Made by a program: the position numbers and the translations under genes
Assembly (NCBI GenBank): GCA_032622095.1
Contig: CP136062.1
Coordinates: 33,604,918 to 33,668,917 of the forward strand
DNA from: Siphonodentalium dalli
Lineage: Eukaryota; Mollusca; Scaphopoda; Gadilida; Siphonodentaliidae
Direction of reading: 5' to 3'
DNA: 64,000 bases
Shown here: piece by piece, positions 11,784 to 20,695 of the stretch
How positions within the stretch are numbered: the stretch's first letter is position 1
How the letters are laid out: each line of letters begins with the position of its first letter
The notes under the pieces: model-generated
What the model was told of the DNA's origin: nothing
What the model saw: only the letters and a program-made list of their open reading frames with translations
Database searches by the model: none

Positions 11784-11936
11784 ACAGGACATAACTGTAA
11801 CCATCACAATGTGGTCAATGAACCGGTTCCAATGATATCCATATTTGTATGGTGTTATTGAGACAGACCGAAGATATTTTAGGCTGTTGAAGCTTTATTT
11901 GGGCGTTTTTGGCCGGTTTGTTGGGTAAAGGGTTAA

Positions 11937-12172
11937 ACTTTAAAGCACATGTGCATGCATGATATGTTATATTTGTTTTATTTATAATGAGAAGTGTAAT
12001 ACATAATTATGTTTATTAACATAAAGGTAAATATAATAACATGTACATCACATGACTCATAATAAGACGACACATTGCATTGCATTCGAGGTTCCCAATG
12101 AGTATACATCACAATATTCACCATTTTGTAACTGCAATCTGAGTCTATGACTCCCATAGCAGATGAGGCCAT
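11937..12172. other. Non-coding spacer
   Basis: AT-rich sequence between the piggyBac-like MITE and the next foldback. Nothing recognised. Confidence 0.4.
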
Positions 12173-12265
12173 GCAGAATGGGGTCCCCAGGGGGTGAATT
12201 TGGTGATACTAGCCCGATGTGCGAGATAGCGTCACTAAATTCACCCTCTGGAGACCTCATTCTGC
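12173..12265. repeat. 93-bp foldback with 37-bp imperfect arms
   Basis: The left arm starts GCAGAATGGGGTCCCCAG and the right arm is the reverse complement of GCAGAATGAGGTCTCCAG, both continuing into GGGTGAATTT and GTGA. Five or so mismatches in 37 bp. The loop is about 19 nt. No target duplication could be recognised. It is likely a small non-autonomous element. Confidence 0.75.
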
Positions 12266-12730
12266 AAATGACAGCCCCAGTAAACTCAGGCATGTGCAGG
12301 GATGTCTCGATCCATGCGAATGAGTAATCGTGATGGTCAGGTGAGCGTGAGAAGGAATCCCAACCGGGAAGGTCTGGATTTACGACCTTGACCGGACAAT
12401 TTGTGAGGCCACATTCAATGTGATAGAAAGCGCTGTCATTTCAAGTTTAAAACATGGCGAAAACATACGAATTAGTCAACATAATTAAACTAATTATATA
12501 ATATAACTGCAACATGGACTAGTTAATATGTCATTACATGGATTATGTATGCTACAGTAAGTCGCCGTAGTTTTATATCAAATGAACATTTTTCAGCGAA
12601 ATTTGCGATTGTTACGTTGAGTCTATTTTTAGCACTGCTTAACAGTAACACTCATCACAATGGGGACCAGTTAACTTTATGATACATGTACCCTCTGCTG
12701 GATGTAAGCCTTGAAACAGTTTTACCCTGT
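12266..12730. other. Non-coding stretch, nothing recognised
   Basis: No gene or repeat identified. The short open frames here overlap the foldbacks and show no recognisable domain. Confidence 0.45.
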
Positions 12731-12799
12731 GCCAATGCATTATCTTATATATGCGAGTCGACCATAGGTCGCCTCGCATATATAAGAGAATGCATTGGC
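12731..12799. repeat. 69-bp palindrome, copy 3
   Basis: Nearly identical to the copy at 11587, with one arm reading TTATCTTATA instead of TTCTCTTATA. The bases just before it (CCCTGT) also match those before the first copy (CCCTGT at about 11580), so it is probably a piece of a second, disrupted element of the same family. A truncated fourth arm lies at 13043-13066. Confidence 0.85.
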
Positions 12800-12869
12800 C
12801 AAACAATTTTGTATAATTTGTTATCAATTTTTACTTTTTCTTACATTTTTCAACAAACAAAAAAATTAT

Positions 12870-12947
12870 CCCATAGAGAGCCCCACACAGACTGAGCAGA
12901 CGACACTCTGTAGTGCATGCTTCCATCTGTGTGAGGCTCCATGTGGG
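12870..12947. mobile_element. Tiny TTAA-type foldback element
   Basis: A 78-bp element with inverted arms: CCCATAGAGAGCCCCACACA on the left and the reverse complement of CCCACATGGAGCCTCACACA on the right. It is flanked by TTAT on the left and TTAA on the right, compatible with a slightly mutated TTAA target duplication. The CCC start and TTAA flank suggest mobilisation by a piggyBac-type transposase. It appears to sit inside an older copy of the element that carries the 69-bp palindromes (12731-12799 and the partial arm at 13043). Confidence 0.55.
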
Positions 12948-13042
12948 TTAATTTTTATTTTTATGAAAGTTGGAAGAATAGTACAAAATTATTAAAATTG
13001 TAAAAAATTGTAAAAAATAATAACAAATAATGAAAAATTGTT

Positions 13043-13066
13043 AGGCCAATGCAATCTCTTATATAA
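13043..13066. repeat. Truncated arm of the 67-69 bp palindrome
   Basis: GGCCAATGCAATCTCTTATA matches the left arm of the copy at 11715, including the preceding TTA, but the centre and right arm are missing. Confidence 0.6.
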
Positions 13067-14992
13067 TTATCAGAATTATGTCATTCGATCCATATTGATG
13101 GCATTCTATGCATACGATCTCAAATAATGACATAGAAGAAATAGTGGTCTTGGAGCAATGTCGAGGTGGTGGGAGAGATCACCATAATGATTGGGGGGGG
13201 GGGTAGATGAGTGGTGTGACAATACTGATAAACACTAAATCAAATCCTGGAACATTGAATCGTGTTGATTAATCAAATTGGCACAATCATTTAAATCATA
13301 AATGCTATGATTCAAAATACCATTTTGTCATTTTTTATGAATACTTTCTATTTTAATCACGCTGGCTAAAAGTAAAACATAACGATAAGGCATTTGTTTA
13401 CGATAACCCACCAGCCCCTAATTCAGATATCCACCCCTACTAATTGTATTGTATGGTACCTACACATTTTCACACTGTTTGGACAACAAATTATGACACT
13501 AAATACTGTTTTGAAATTCAAGCTATCACTGTGGTATCTGATTGAGATCAGTTTCAACTACTTTCAATCTGTTTTGGTCTGAAATTTCCAAAGGTGTACT
13601 TGTGTTAGGCATAAATTTCCAATTGTTGACCATTATTTTTTACCAAAATTTGGGATTAGACAGTCAGCTAACAGTGTCACACCCCACCACGTCCGCTGCT
13701 CAAAGGCCGTGAAGTGAAGAGGAGTCTTAAATTAAAAATCGTCCCCCAATGTCAGTCACTCATCGACTGAAACTCTCAATAAATTATTCTAACAATGACA
13801 AACTATTACAAGTATTAATCACTAACTTTTATTTTATTTCGTTCTTGTGGATATTAAATAGATCGTGATTTATAATCGATTATTCAGCTTTTCACGTTCA
13901 AATCGGCATCTTCAAAACTTTGTTGATATCCGCACACTGTTAATGCTAGATAGATTGCGAAGAAAGACCTTCTTGTTAAATGTGTGTCCATGCGTAAATC
14001 GGACCTTTACCGTTGGGGTTCCTTCTCACGCTTACCTGATGGTCAAGTCAATTAACACTCAATTGATCTAAATTGTAGTTATGAATGAGAGATTGAGTTA
14101 GTAAGTTGTTCGATCGTTCATGGATACAGATGGGTATTCTCTGCATGATAGTATATATCCCTTTCCGTGTGTCAGACAGCTAGGGGAGGTCCGGTCGGTG
14201 CCTTTTTTTGTTGTGCGTTCCTGGCGTAACCGGTCGTATGTTACTGGTTAACAACAATGGTGGTTCCGCTAGAGTTACCGACTTGGAGAATGGTCCTTTG
14301 TTACATATAGGTCTATTATGCACGGTCATGCAAGAACCATCTCCAGGTGGTGCGGTCGGTTGTTACCCTTTGTTTGCGTACGTGCATATAGCGAATCCTA
14401 CCGTATATATCGGGGGTTAATATATCCACTCCCGCCTTAGATAACAGTTTGTCCATCACGTATGAGTACATATGGGTATTCGGTGCATGCTAGTATAATA
14501 ATGAAGGAACCATCTCGTTCGGACCCCTGCGGGACATATATGGCAGATTTTGGTGCAGAAAAAAAATACGACGCAATTGTAACCAGTACGTCGTGCATTT
14601 TTTTCCAAGTCGATTTTTTTCAAAGTCGACTCAACGTTTGCTCGTACGTTAGCGGGACCATTAGTAACCAATGCAGCGGATACTAGGCGCCGCCTTGAAA
14701 TGGTTTCTGCACCTCAGTCCGTTCAATGTGTTAATTCTTCGATACGTATCGAACGTAAATTTATTGTAAATACATGCCGTACATGTATTTATTGTTATAC
14801 GCAATGATGCAATTGGAACATTAAGATATAACAATCTATATAAAAGACGACGGACGTTCAAAATACACCGACGGGCTTTGTGCTATTGGCCGGTAGCTAG
14901 TTTATGGTACGCTTTCAGTTGTGGAAGGACGACTTGACGAAGTTATATGGGAAAAATCCACATCTATAATTGTACACTTATACCCTTCAATA
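13067..14992. other. Non-coding stretch with small palindromes
   Basis: No credible gene. A run of 11 G occupies 13193-13203. Two related blocks, about 14114-14157 and 14457-14498, share ATGGGTATTC and GCATG.TAGTATA and may be an old direct duplication. A perfect 16-bp palindrome TTCGATACGTATCGAA is at 14738-14753, and a 10-bp-arm hairpin (TAAATACATG / CATGTATTTA) at 14767-14791. Small open frames at 14208-14420 and 14462-14686 show no recognisable domain. Confidence 0.5.
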
Positions 14993-15394
14993 GAGACCTT
15001 TCGCAAAATCACGAATACGATTACGGATATGGAAATATCCTGCCATTATACGGCCAAAATTCGATCTTTACGCATGGGGGTTCTTATGTGAGATAACATA
15101 TACACCATGCATGCAGTTTAATTATGTGCATATGTGTCAAGAATGTGCCATCGGTCCTGCTTGGGGACGCTCTAACATTATCCGTGTGGTGTATTACACA
15201 CGGATAAGAACATGGGATCTGAAAAGAGACACACATTACTTTTTCCATCAAATATATGTGAATTACTAAATATAGTGGGACATAATTATGCCGTCTTAGC
15301 AATTAGCCATCGCAGGTAAATTGTTATGGTGTCAACATTACTAGGACAACATATCCTCTCCGTAATCGTAATCGTAATTTTTGCTAAAGGTCTC
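14993..15394. mobile_element. 402-bp TA-flanked MITE
   Basis: Inverted ends of about 36 bp: the left begins GAGACCTTTCGCAAAATCAC and the right, read on the minus strand, GAGACCTTTAGCAAAAATTA. Both continue into ACGATTACGGA-type sequence. TA lies directly outside both ends (14991-14992 and 15395-15396), the duplication expected for Tc1/mariner-like or other TA-targeting transposons. There is no transposase frame inside, so it is non-autonomous. The inner part has no further recognisable structure. Confidence 0.75.
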
Positions 15395-15620
15395 TAATAA
15401 AACACATTTCTACTTTGCGCCCATATCCGGTGGCGGGATTTGTTGTCACTGTTAATCGAGTTTACCCCACATATTTACGCGCGATTTCCATTGAGAAAGC
15501 CGTAATTAAAATTGTAATGCCTCTAGTAAATTGTATCATTTCTCGTAACGTCATTGACGTCGCTTACTGATCTAGACTGAATTGTATATGGTTCGATTAT
15601 CTGTATCCACAAGTGTAATA

Positions 15621-15632
15621 CATAGTGTAATC
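15621..15632. repeat. Left target-site duplication of the SINE
   Basis: CATAGTGTAATC, repeated exactly at 15943-15954 on the other side of the SINE. Confidence 0.9.
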
Positions 15633-15942
15633 GGGGGCCTCGGTGGCTCAATCGGTTAGGGGTACAACTCCAAGCCGTTTCGCCTTCCAGCGCTGGCGAT
15701 AAGGGTTCAAATCCACATGTTTCCATCGTGGACTTTGTAACTCGAAATCGTTATCTGGGAAAGTTGCCAGTTACTTGCCGATGGCCGGTGGTTTGCCGCA
15801 CATGGTCGACGAGTTTATCAGCCATTGAAATCACCGTTAGATTAGCCGTAAGTGTGCCTATTTCCTCCACCATTAAAACTGGCAATGTCGTGATATGGCC
15901 TTAGTGGCTAAAGCGACATAAAACAAACCCCAATCAATCAAT
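15633..15942 (+). mobile_element. tRNA-derived SINE, full length
   Basis: A 310-bp SINE. The head is tRNA-like with RNA polymerase III promoter boxes: box A TGGCTCAATCGG at 15644-15655 and box B GGGTTCAAATCC at 15703-15714. The body ends in a block with CCTCCACCATTAAAACTGGC and GGCTAAAGCGACATAAAACA, then a CAAT/TCAA tail (15930-15942). I recall this 3' block as widespread in molluscan SINEs; that attribution is from memory, not a search. A perfect 12-bp target-site duplication brackets it, which shows L1-like endonuclease-mediated insertion and relative youth. The minus-strand frame at 15523-15726 is an accidental reading of its head. Confidence 0.9.
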
Positions 15943-15954
15943 CATAGTGTAATC
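15943..15954. repeat. Right target-site duplication of the SINE
   Basis: CATAGTGTAATC, identical to 15621-15632. It overlaps the left edge of the foldback at 15951-16093, so the SINE landed at the boundary of that element. Confidence 0.9.
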
Positions 15955-16093
15955 AATTAGTTCCGAGAATTACGTTAAACAACTCACACAAGGTAAGATT
16001 CGTCGGTAAGAACTAACTGACGCGCAATCGTGTCTTACCGACGTTTCTCGCCTCTCGTGAATTAGTTAATGTAATTCTAGGAACCAATTGATT
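15951..16093. repeat. 143-bp foldback
   Basis: Imperfect arms of about 60-70 bp. The outer part pairs AATCAATTAGTTCCGAGAAT with the reverse complement of AATCAATTGGTTCCTAGAAT. The inner part pairs CGTCGGTAAGA with TCTTACCGACG (about 15989-16043). The arm between is more diverged. Likely a hairpin-type MITE. No clear target duplication because the SINE abuts the left end. Confidence 0.7.
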
Positions 16094-16658
16094 ATTCTCT
16101 ATATAATTTAACGTTAAATATAGCATATATGAGTAACCTCAGTTTGTTTACATTTAATTCACTTCACTTCGCGAGGTCATATGAGTTCGTATTTATGTAA
16201 ACATTGTGATAAAATATATTTTCCACATTACATTACTAATTTTAATTAACAACTCTTGTATACTTCAGAACAAATATAGCATGTTCCTGTGGAATAAGCC
16301 ATGCAGTTTGCTGCCACTATTGTGACATTATATTACAATTAATGGGGATTTTATGAGCGGGTCGACAACGCTAGACCCAGATATGTAAGACGTATACATG
16401 AAATAATTAATGAGAGCAGGCACGTTGTAAAAAGCACGAGAGCGAAATGCGCTCGAATGTTTTGCAAAATAGTCACCAGTTCAATAAAGTGATTATTCTG
16501 TTATTATATTCCACAATAGACATCTGATTTTCCAGAAACCCGAATACTCAGCCATGCGCACGGGTGTATATATAAAACAATATGTGATCCTCCGTAGGAT
16601 AGGGTATCATATAATATGTGATCCTCATCTCAGGAGTCACTCGTGGCTCAACGAAGGT
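16094..16658. other. Non-coding stretch with GGATC-type short repeats
   Basis: No gene seen. Several short copies of ATGTGATCCTC and its complement occur at 16580-16660 and resemble the arms of the following hairpin, which suggests rearranged pieces of one element. Confidence 0.5.
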
Positions 16659-16740
16659 AGGATCATATATCAAAATGAGAGGATATGGTGATCCCATGAA
16701 AAGGGGATCATCATATCCTCTCATTTTGATATGTGATCCT
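16659..16740. repeat. 82-bp near-perfect hairpin
   Basis: The left arm starts AGGATCATATATCAAAATGA and the right arm is the reverse complement of AGGATCACATATCAAAATGA. Both continue into GAGGATATG and GATCCC. Arms are about 37 bp with only two or three mismatches around a loop of about 6 nt. It could be a MITE end-product or a hairpin RNA source. Confidence 0.85.
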
Positions 16741-16766
16741 AAAATAAGAAAATATTTTTATTAACT

Positions 16767-16832
16767 AAATAACGGAGATATTTGAAGAAGTGTTTTTGAC
16801 GAAATAACGGAAATATTTGAAGAAGTGTTTTA
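16767..16832. repeat. 35-bp direct repeat, 2 copies
   Basis: AAATAACGGAGATATTTGAA at 16767 and AAATAACGGAAATATTTGAA at 16802, both followed by GAAGTGTTTT. The reverse complement of 737-776 is clearly related, so this is a dispersed repeat. Confidence 0.7.
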
Positions 16833-17288
16833 AAGAGCGTGTTTAAAAGTGTTTTAAGGAGCCAGAGTTGATCTATTGTGGTGTTGTAATTTCTCATACA
16901 AATCGCCGTTATTTAGTAAAGGTACATTCTTTATAGAGTTCTTACCCTTCATATAAAATCACTAAAAACAGATAAAGATCGCATATCAAAACTTATGTTA
17001 TCCTCTGTAGGATCAGATATCGTTTATAGTCTACACTCGTGCGCATTAGGTGGAATACTACCGCCATCATACCTGACGCACACAATTCGATAGCGCGTAT
17101 GTATACATAACGCGCTATAGTTAAAGTGACATAATTCACTAACTAGTGAAATTATCATTTATAATCACTCGAGAAATCAAGGTAAATCACACATATATAG
17201 GAATTAAATGCAATACATAAATCTTTTTCAAAAGCTAAATTGTGTCGAAGGAAACATGGACTGTCTGTCATCCAGAGTTATGTATACG
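16833..17288. other. Downstream flank of the GPCR gene
   Basis: Non-coding. It includes the 29-bp palindrome at 17090-17118. On the minus strand this is where the GPCR mRNA would have its 3' end. The nearest AATAAA-type signal I noticed on that strand is near 16757, about 530 bp past the stop codon, so the 3' UTR extent is uncertain. Confidence 0.4.
17090..17118. repeat. 29-bp palindrome
   Basis: ATAGCGCGT and ACGCGCTAT are exact inverted arms around ATGTATACATA, which is itself largely self-complementary. The whole 29 bp could extrude as a cruciform. It lies about 170 bp beyond the GPCR stop codon. Confidence 0.75.
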
Positions 17289-18368
17289 CTATGGAACCGT
17301 CGACGAAACAAGATTTGGTGTGTTTCCATTTCCCGGAGGAAATCGTGCCCCCGGTCGATGAGAGTCACCAACAATAAAGGCAACAGAGTTTATGTATATC
17401 ACGCATCGCTCTTTCCTGTTTTTACAACAGACTAGCTTCTTGATCTCCTTCCTAAAGTTCAGATTACAACAAGCGAATACTGTCGGGTTGGCTAAAGTGT
17501 GCCCGTAGGCAATGGACCACAAAACAGCCGTCACTGCACATGTACCACGATCGTCGTACGTAGCGAACACTGGGGCAATAAAGGCTGAACCCCAGCACAC
17601 AGACGACACGATAACGATCATAAGAACAATCTTAGAACTCCTATAAGCAGCGCGGGTAGTCACGTGATTAATTGGTTCTGGGCGTGGCGTCCTCGAAATG
17701 TCAGAGAAATCCGTCCGAGTGTTGATTGGCGTCGGCGCTATATACATCGTTCTACGCTTCACAAGATGGCAGATAATCCTGGTGTTGGCATAGATAGTGT
17801 ATGCATATGGAACCACCATGCCAATCATAACCGCGGTATGATATGTAGTTAATCCAGGTATATCGCCCTCCTTTGATCCTGTGAAACAAGCTGTCTCATT
17901 CACACGAGAAAGACGTGTCGGTCGGATTTCCATGCCAACGGTTGATGTGAACAAAATTGGCAACGTCATTGCCGCAGAAATGAACCAAATTAAGGCTACG
18001 ACAACTACGGCTTTTCTATAGGTCATGTAATGTTTCGAAACCATGGAAACATTATAGTAACGATCCGCGCTTAATAAAGCAAGAAGGAGCAATGCTGTTA
18101 TCGGAACAAATGTGAAGCTTGCGGTGTAGACAGAACACAATAGTTCACCAAGAAACCACTCACGTGACCCCGAGTAGATCGAATGAATGATACCGTATGT
18201 GAAATTCGTAAGCAAATCGACAACCGCTATGTGAAATATGAAGAACTCAGTTACGTTGTTGGCGTTTCTGTTTATCATGATGACGCCGATAACGGATGTG
18301 TTCCCGATAATTCCGAGCAGCGTTATGATTGGCGTAATAAGTGCGTGAATGAGCATGTCAACAGCCAT
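17289..18368 (-). CDS. Rhodopsin-class (class A) GPCR, orphan, intronless
   Basis: A 359-residue seven-helix receptor expected in the plasma membrane. Class A landmarks in order: GN at 22-23 in TM1; IAVVD with D51 in TM2; C78 at the TM3 entry and C161 in loop 2 for the disulfide; DRY at 102-104; W128 in TM4; P187 in TM5; CW at 258-259 in TM6; NPTVF at 294-298 in TM7; CC at 300-301 and 314-315 as possible palmitoylation sites. A glycosylation sequon NET is at 157. Oddities: TM6 lacks the usual Pro after CW (CWGS, not CWxP), TM7 ends NPxxF rather than NPxxY, and the extracellular N-terminus is only about 6-10 residues. The ATG is in good context (GCCATGG on the minus strand), but an upstream exon cannot be excluded. 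Ligand unknown; similar orphan receptors are numerous in molluscs (general knowledge, not searched). Confidence 0.85.
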   Translation of the reverse strand: MAVDMLIHALITPIITLLGIIGNTSVIGVIMINRNANNVTEFFIFHIAVVDLLTNFTYGIIHSIYSGSREWFLGELLCSVYTASFTFVPITALLLLALLSADRYYNVSMVSKHYMTYRKAVVVVALIWFISAAMTLPILFTSTVGMEIRPTRLSRVNETACFTGSKEGDIPGLTTYHTAVMIGMVVPYAYTIYANTRIICHLVKRRTMYIAPTPINTRTDFSDISRTPRPEPINHVTTRAAYRSSKIVLMIVIVSSVCWGSAFIAPVFATYDDRGTCAVTAVLWSIAYGHTLANPTVFACCNLNFRKEIKKLVCCKNRKERCVIYINSVAFIVGDSHRPGARFPPGNGNTPNLVSSTVP

Positions 18369-18510
18369 GGCAACGTTTATGACGGCAACGAGATGACAAA
18401 GTTCACATCCATCTCAGTTTCTCACAGCTGGAAAATAAAAACAACTCGATATCAGTGAACTGCAATTCATACTTAATATACTTTCTGAGAGAGAGATATA
18501 TATATAGATA
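18369..18510 (-). promoter_or_regulatory. Upstream flank of the GPCR (possible promoter)
   Basis: About 140 bp between the start codon and the foldback at 18511-18612. A GAGA run followed by a TATATATATA stretch at about 18491-18507 could serve as a TATA-like element for minus-strand transcription. This is inferred from position and composition only. Confidence 0.25.
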
Positions 18511-18612
18511 GGATCTTCAACGAGTTATGTTGGGATATAAGATCGAGTTGTGAATCAAATTTATGAAACGATTTCATTAAATCTTACATCCCAACAGAAC
18601 TTGTTGAAGATC
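18511..18612. repeat. 102-bp foldback upstream of the GPCR
   Basis: Arms at 18511-18543 and 18581-18612. GATCTTCAACGAGTTATGTT pairs with the reverse complement of GATCTTCAACAAGTTCTGTT, and both continue into GGGAT.TAAGAT. Three or four mismatches over about 32 bp. It looks like a small MITE and lies in the likely promoter region of the receptor gene. Confidence 0.8.
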
Positions 18613-19680
18613 TTATATCAAATGTAACAAATAGAGCTTTCTGCATTTTAACAAATCAAAATTCTTAAAATAAGCTGAGAAATGCATGCAAAATGTTTAC
18701 ATTTTCGGCGTTGGCTGAGATATTGACGACAACCTAACTTGGAACACATATATTGGTAATATATGCACAAAGACATACACACGCCAGTCGCAATTGCGTA
18801 AACTAAGAACAATGCTAAATCCCGAAACTTCAAACCCTTTCTTTCAATGCGGTGATGGCGAAGAAAACTAATTTCATTATTTTTTTTCCAATGTCAGTTG
18901 CATATTATTCCAAGAATAAATTTGCAGGCTTCTACGATTCAATATTTATTTAGTAAAAACTTAACTTTTTGAAGATCAAATCTTATCAAATTCCAATAAT
19001 GAAGAAATTTTCAAGGGTGTCCAAATCTTTATAAGCGACACATCCCAGAAAGAGAACATACGAATTGCAACAGCAGATGACTATTAGGAAAAAATATATA
19101 TACAAAAAAAAAATAATAACTAGAGGTCTGATTCCATGAATCAGATATACTTCCATGGTATCCCATTCCATGTGTGTGTTCTGTTTATAGGTGTGTTACT
19201 CTTCATGTGAATGTATTCTGGTGCCTTGTGTCCTGATGGTGGACTTGAATTGACATTTCTAAATAAGATATATATTCCAAACGTTTTAATGTCATTTGGT
19301 TCGACTCAGCGTGGATTCTTAATGACAGTCTCATGCATCATGGTCCAGACCACATGAGCCACAGTTCACCCCAACCAAACGTTCAGTTTTATTCGATAGG
19401 GTTACATTTTAGGGCTAATTACACCCCTCCCCATGACGCCCAAGTCCTGTTCAATGGTCACACAAGTTGGCGTGTCTGATTACATAAAGCATATTAATGT
19501 ACCATAACTCTGTTATTTCGCATTTATAGATAATTCTTTCAGTTTCGGATTCAGAATCTTTTAGAACTTTGAATGGCGGAGGAAAGACCGCCTAGTTAAT
19601 CAATACTTTATGTATTTCAGTGCCTCATCCCTACAGAGTCGTTAGCGTCTCTGTAATAGAAGTTAACTGTAAGAGAGATT
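18613..19680. other. Non-coding stretch, nothing recognised
   Basis: AT-rich. Short open frames at 18648-18833 and 18986-19171 (minus) are hydrophobic, low-complexity readings of AT-rich DNA without recognisable domains. No RNA gene seen. Confidence 0.5.
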
Positions 19681-20695
19681 ACCCTATCACAATCGATAAC
19701 GCTAGCTGAGTGCTTACCCGTCCGCTCTAAAACCTGGAAAATCGCATTAATGCTGTCCGTATATGCTATTCAACACATGCAGTGTTCAAAATATAAAACA
19801 CTAGATTCGCGATTTTCCATTTTTTCCCTTTTACGAGTTTTGGTGTAACTTGCCAAAGTACGCGCGTTTTCCATTTGGGAAAGTTGCTTTCATAGTAGAC
19901 CAGTGAAACTTTGGAGGCATATCTACGGCATATCGATGTACCTGCCCATCCATTGGCCTTGCTCATTTAGAAGCCCGCTTGAATTTGGCGTCAAGAGTGG
20001 GTTTGAATTTGAATAATATATATCACCCGTTAACAAAGCTACACGCTACCAGGAGTAAACCATCCACTCTAGAACTTTGAAAATCGTACTAAAGTTGCGC
20101 GTAGATACTGCTAACCACGTTCAGTCGTCAAATAGTTTTTATCTCAATGTTTTATTTTTGGAGAAATTTTCCCCAATTGTTTTCGGTAGAATTTGCCAAG
20201 TCTGAACCCACCCCGACGCAAGCTATCCGTTGATCAGGTTGCATTTATAATAGAGCGGTAAAATTTTGGAGGCGTACCTACAGTATACCGACGTACATGC
20301 TCCTGCATTAAACTCGCTCCATCATTAGCCCGTTTGGATTTGGGGCTAAAAATAGGTTAGTGATAGATTACTCAAGTATACGTTATATATGTTATATACC
20401 GTTCCCTCTGAAAATTAGAAAATCACATTCTAGATGGGCGTGAGCACTACCCATCAGATGCACTAGTCAACAAAAATTGTATCTCAAAGTGGGAATTTAG
20501 CCCCTTTACGATTTTCGGTGGAATTTCCCAAAAGTCTCAACCCACCCCGACTCGCAGTCTCCTTTGGCAGGTTGCGTTTGGAGTATAGCGGTCAAACTTT
20601 GGGGGAGTACCTACAGTATGCCGACGTACTTGCTACGGCATTACCTTGCTCTTTAGTTAGCCAGTTTGAATTTGGCGGGAAAAGTAGGTGCTAAT
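19681..20695. repeat. Diverged ~340-bp tandem repeat, 3 copies
   Basis: Three copies, with the landmark AAAATCGCAT/AAAATCGTAC/AAAATCACAT at about 19738, 20087 and 20420 (spacings about 350 and 333 bp). Each then has a GATTTT or GTTTTCGGTG.AATTTGCCAA block, an AACTTTGGAGGC.TACCTACAG block, CGACGTACNTGC, and a CGTTTGAATTTGG block, always in the same order. Copies 2 and 3 are the closest (shared CAACCCACCCCGAC-type sequence). No open frame is shared, so this is not a coding repeat. It is either an old satellite remnant or a tandemly duplicated element. Confidence 0.75.

Larger units (their letters stand above)
11556..11936. mobile_element. piggyBac-like MITE with TTAA flanks
   Basis: TTAA at 11556-11559 and 11933-11936 bracket a 373-bp element whose ends are exact inverted repeats: CCCTTTACCCAA on the left, TTGGGTAAAGGG on the right. 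TTAA target duplications with CCC..GGG termini are the hallmark of piggyBac elements. There is no transposase, so it is non-autonomous. Inside lie two copies of a 67-bp near-perfect palindrome (11587-11653 and 11716-11782) in opposite orientation, giving nested hairpin structure. It sits immediately upstream of the truncated LINE. Confidence 0.75.

Noticed and set aside
15633-15714. A genuine tRNA gene
   Set aside because: Box A and box B are present but the cloverleaf is not convincing, and the sequence continues into a SINE body with target duplications.
15523-15726. 67-codon minus frame METCGFEPLSPAL...
   Set aside because: Reverse reading of the SINE tRNA-like head; a common artefact.
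17208-18458. Plus-strand frames across the receptor locus (17208-17435, 17664-17852, 18183-18458)
   Set aside because: Shadows of the minus-strand GPCR, with no recognisable domain.
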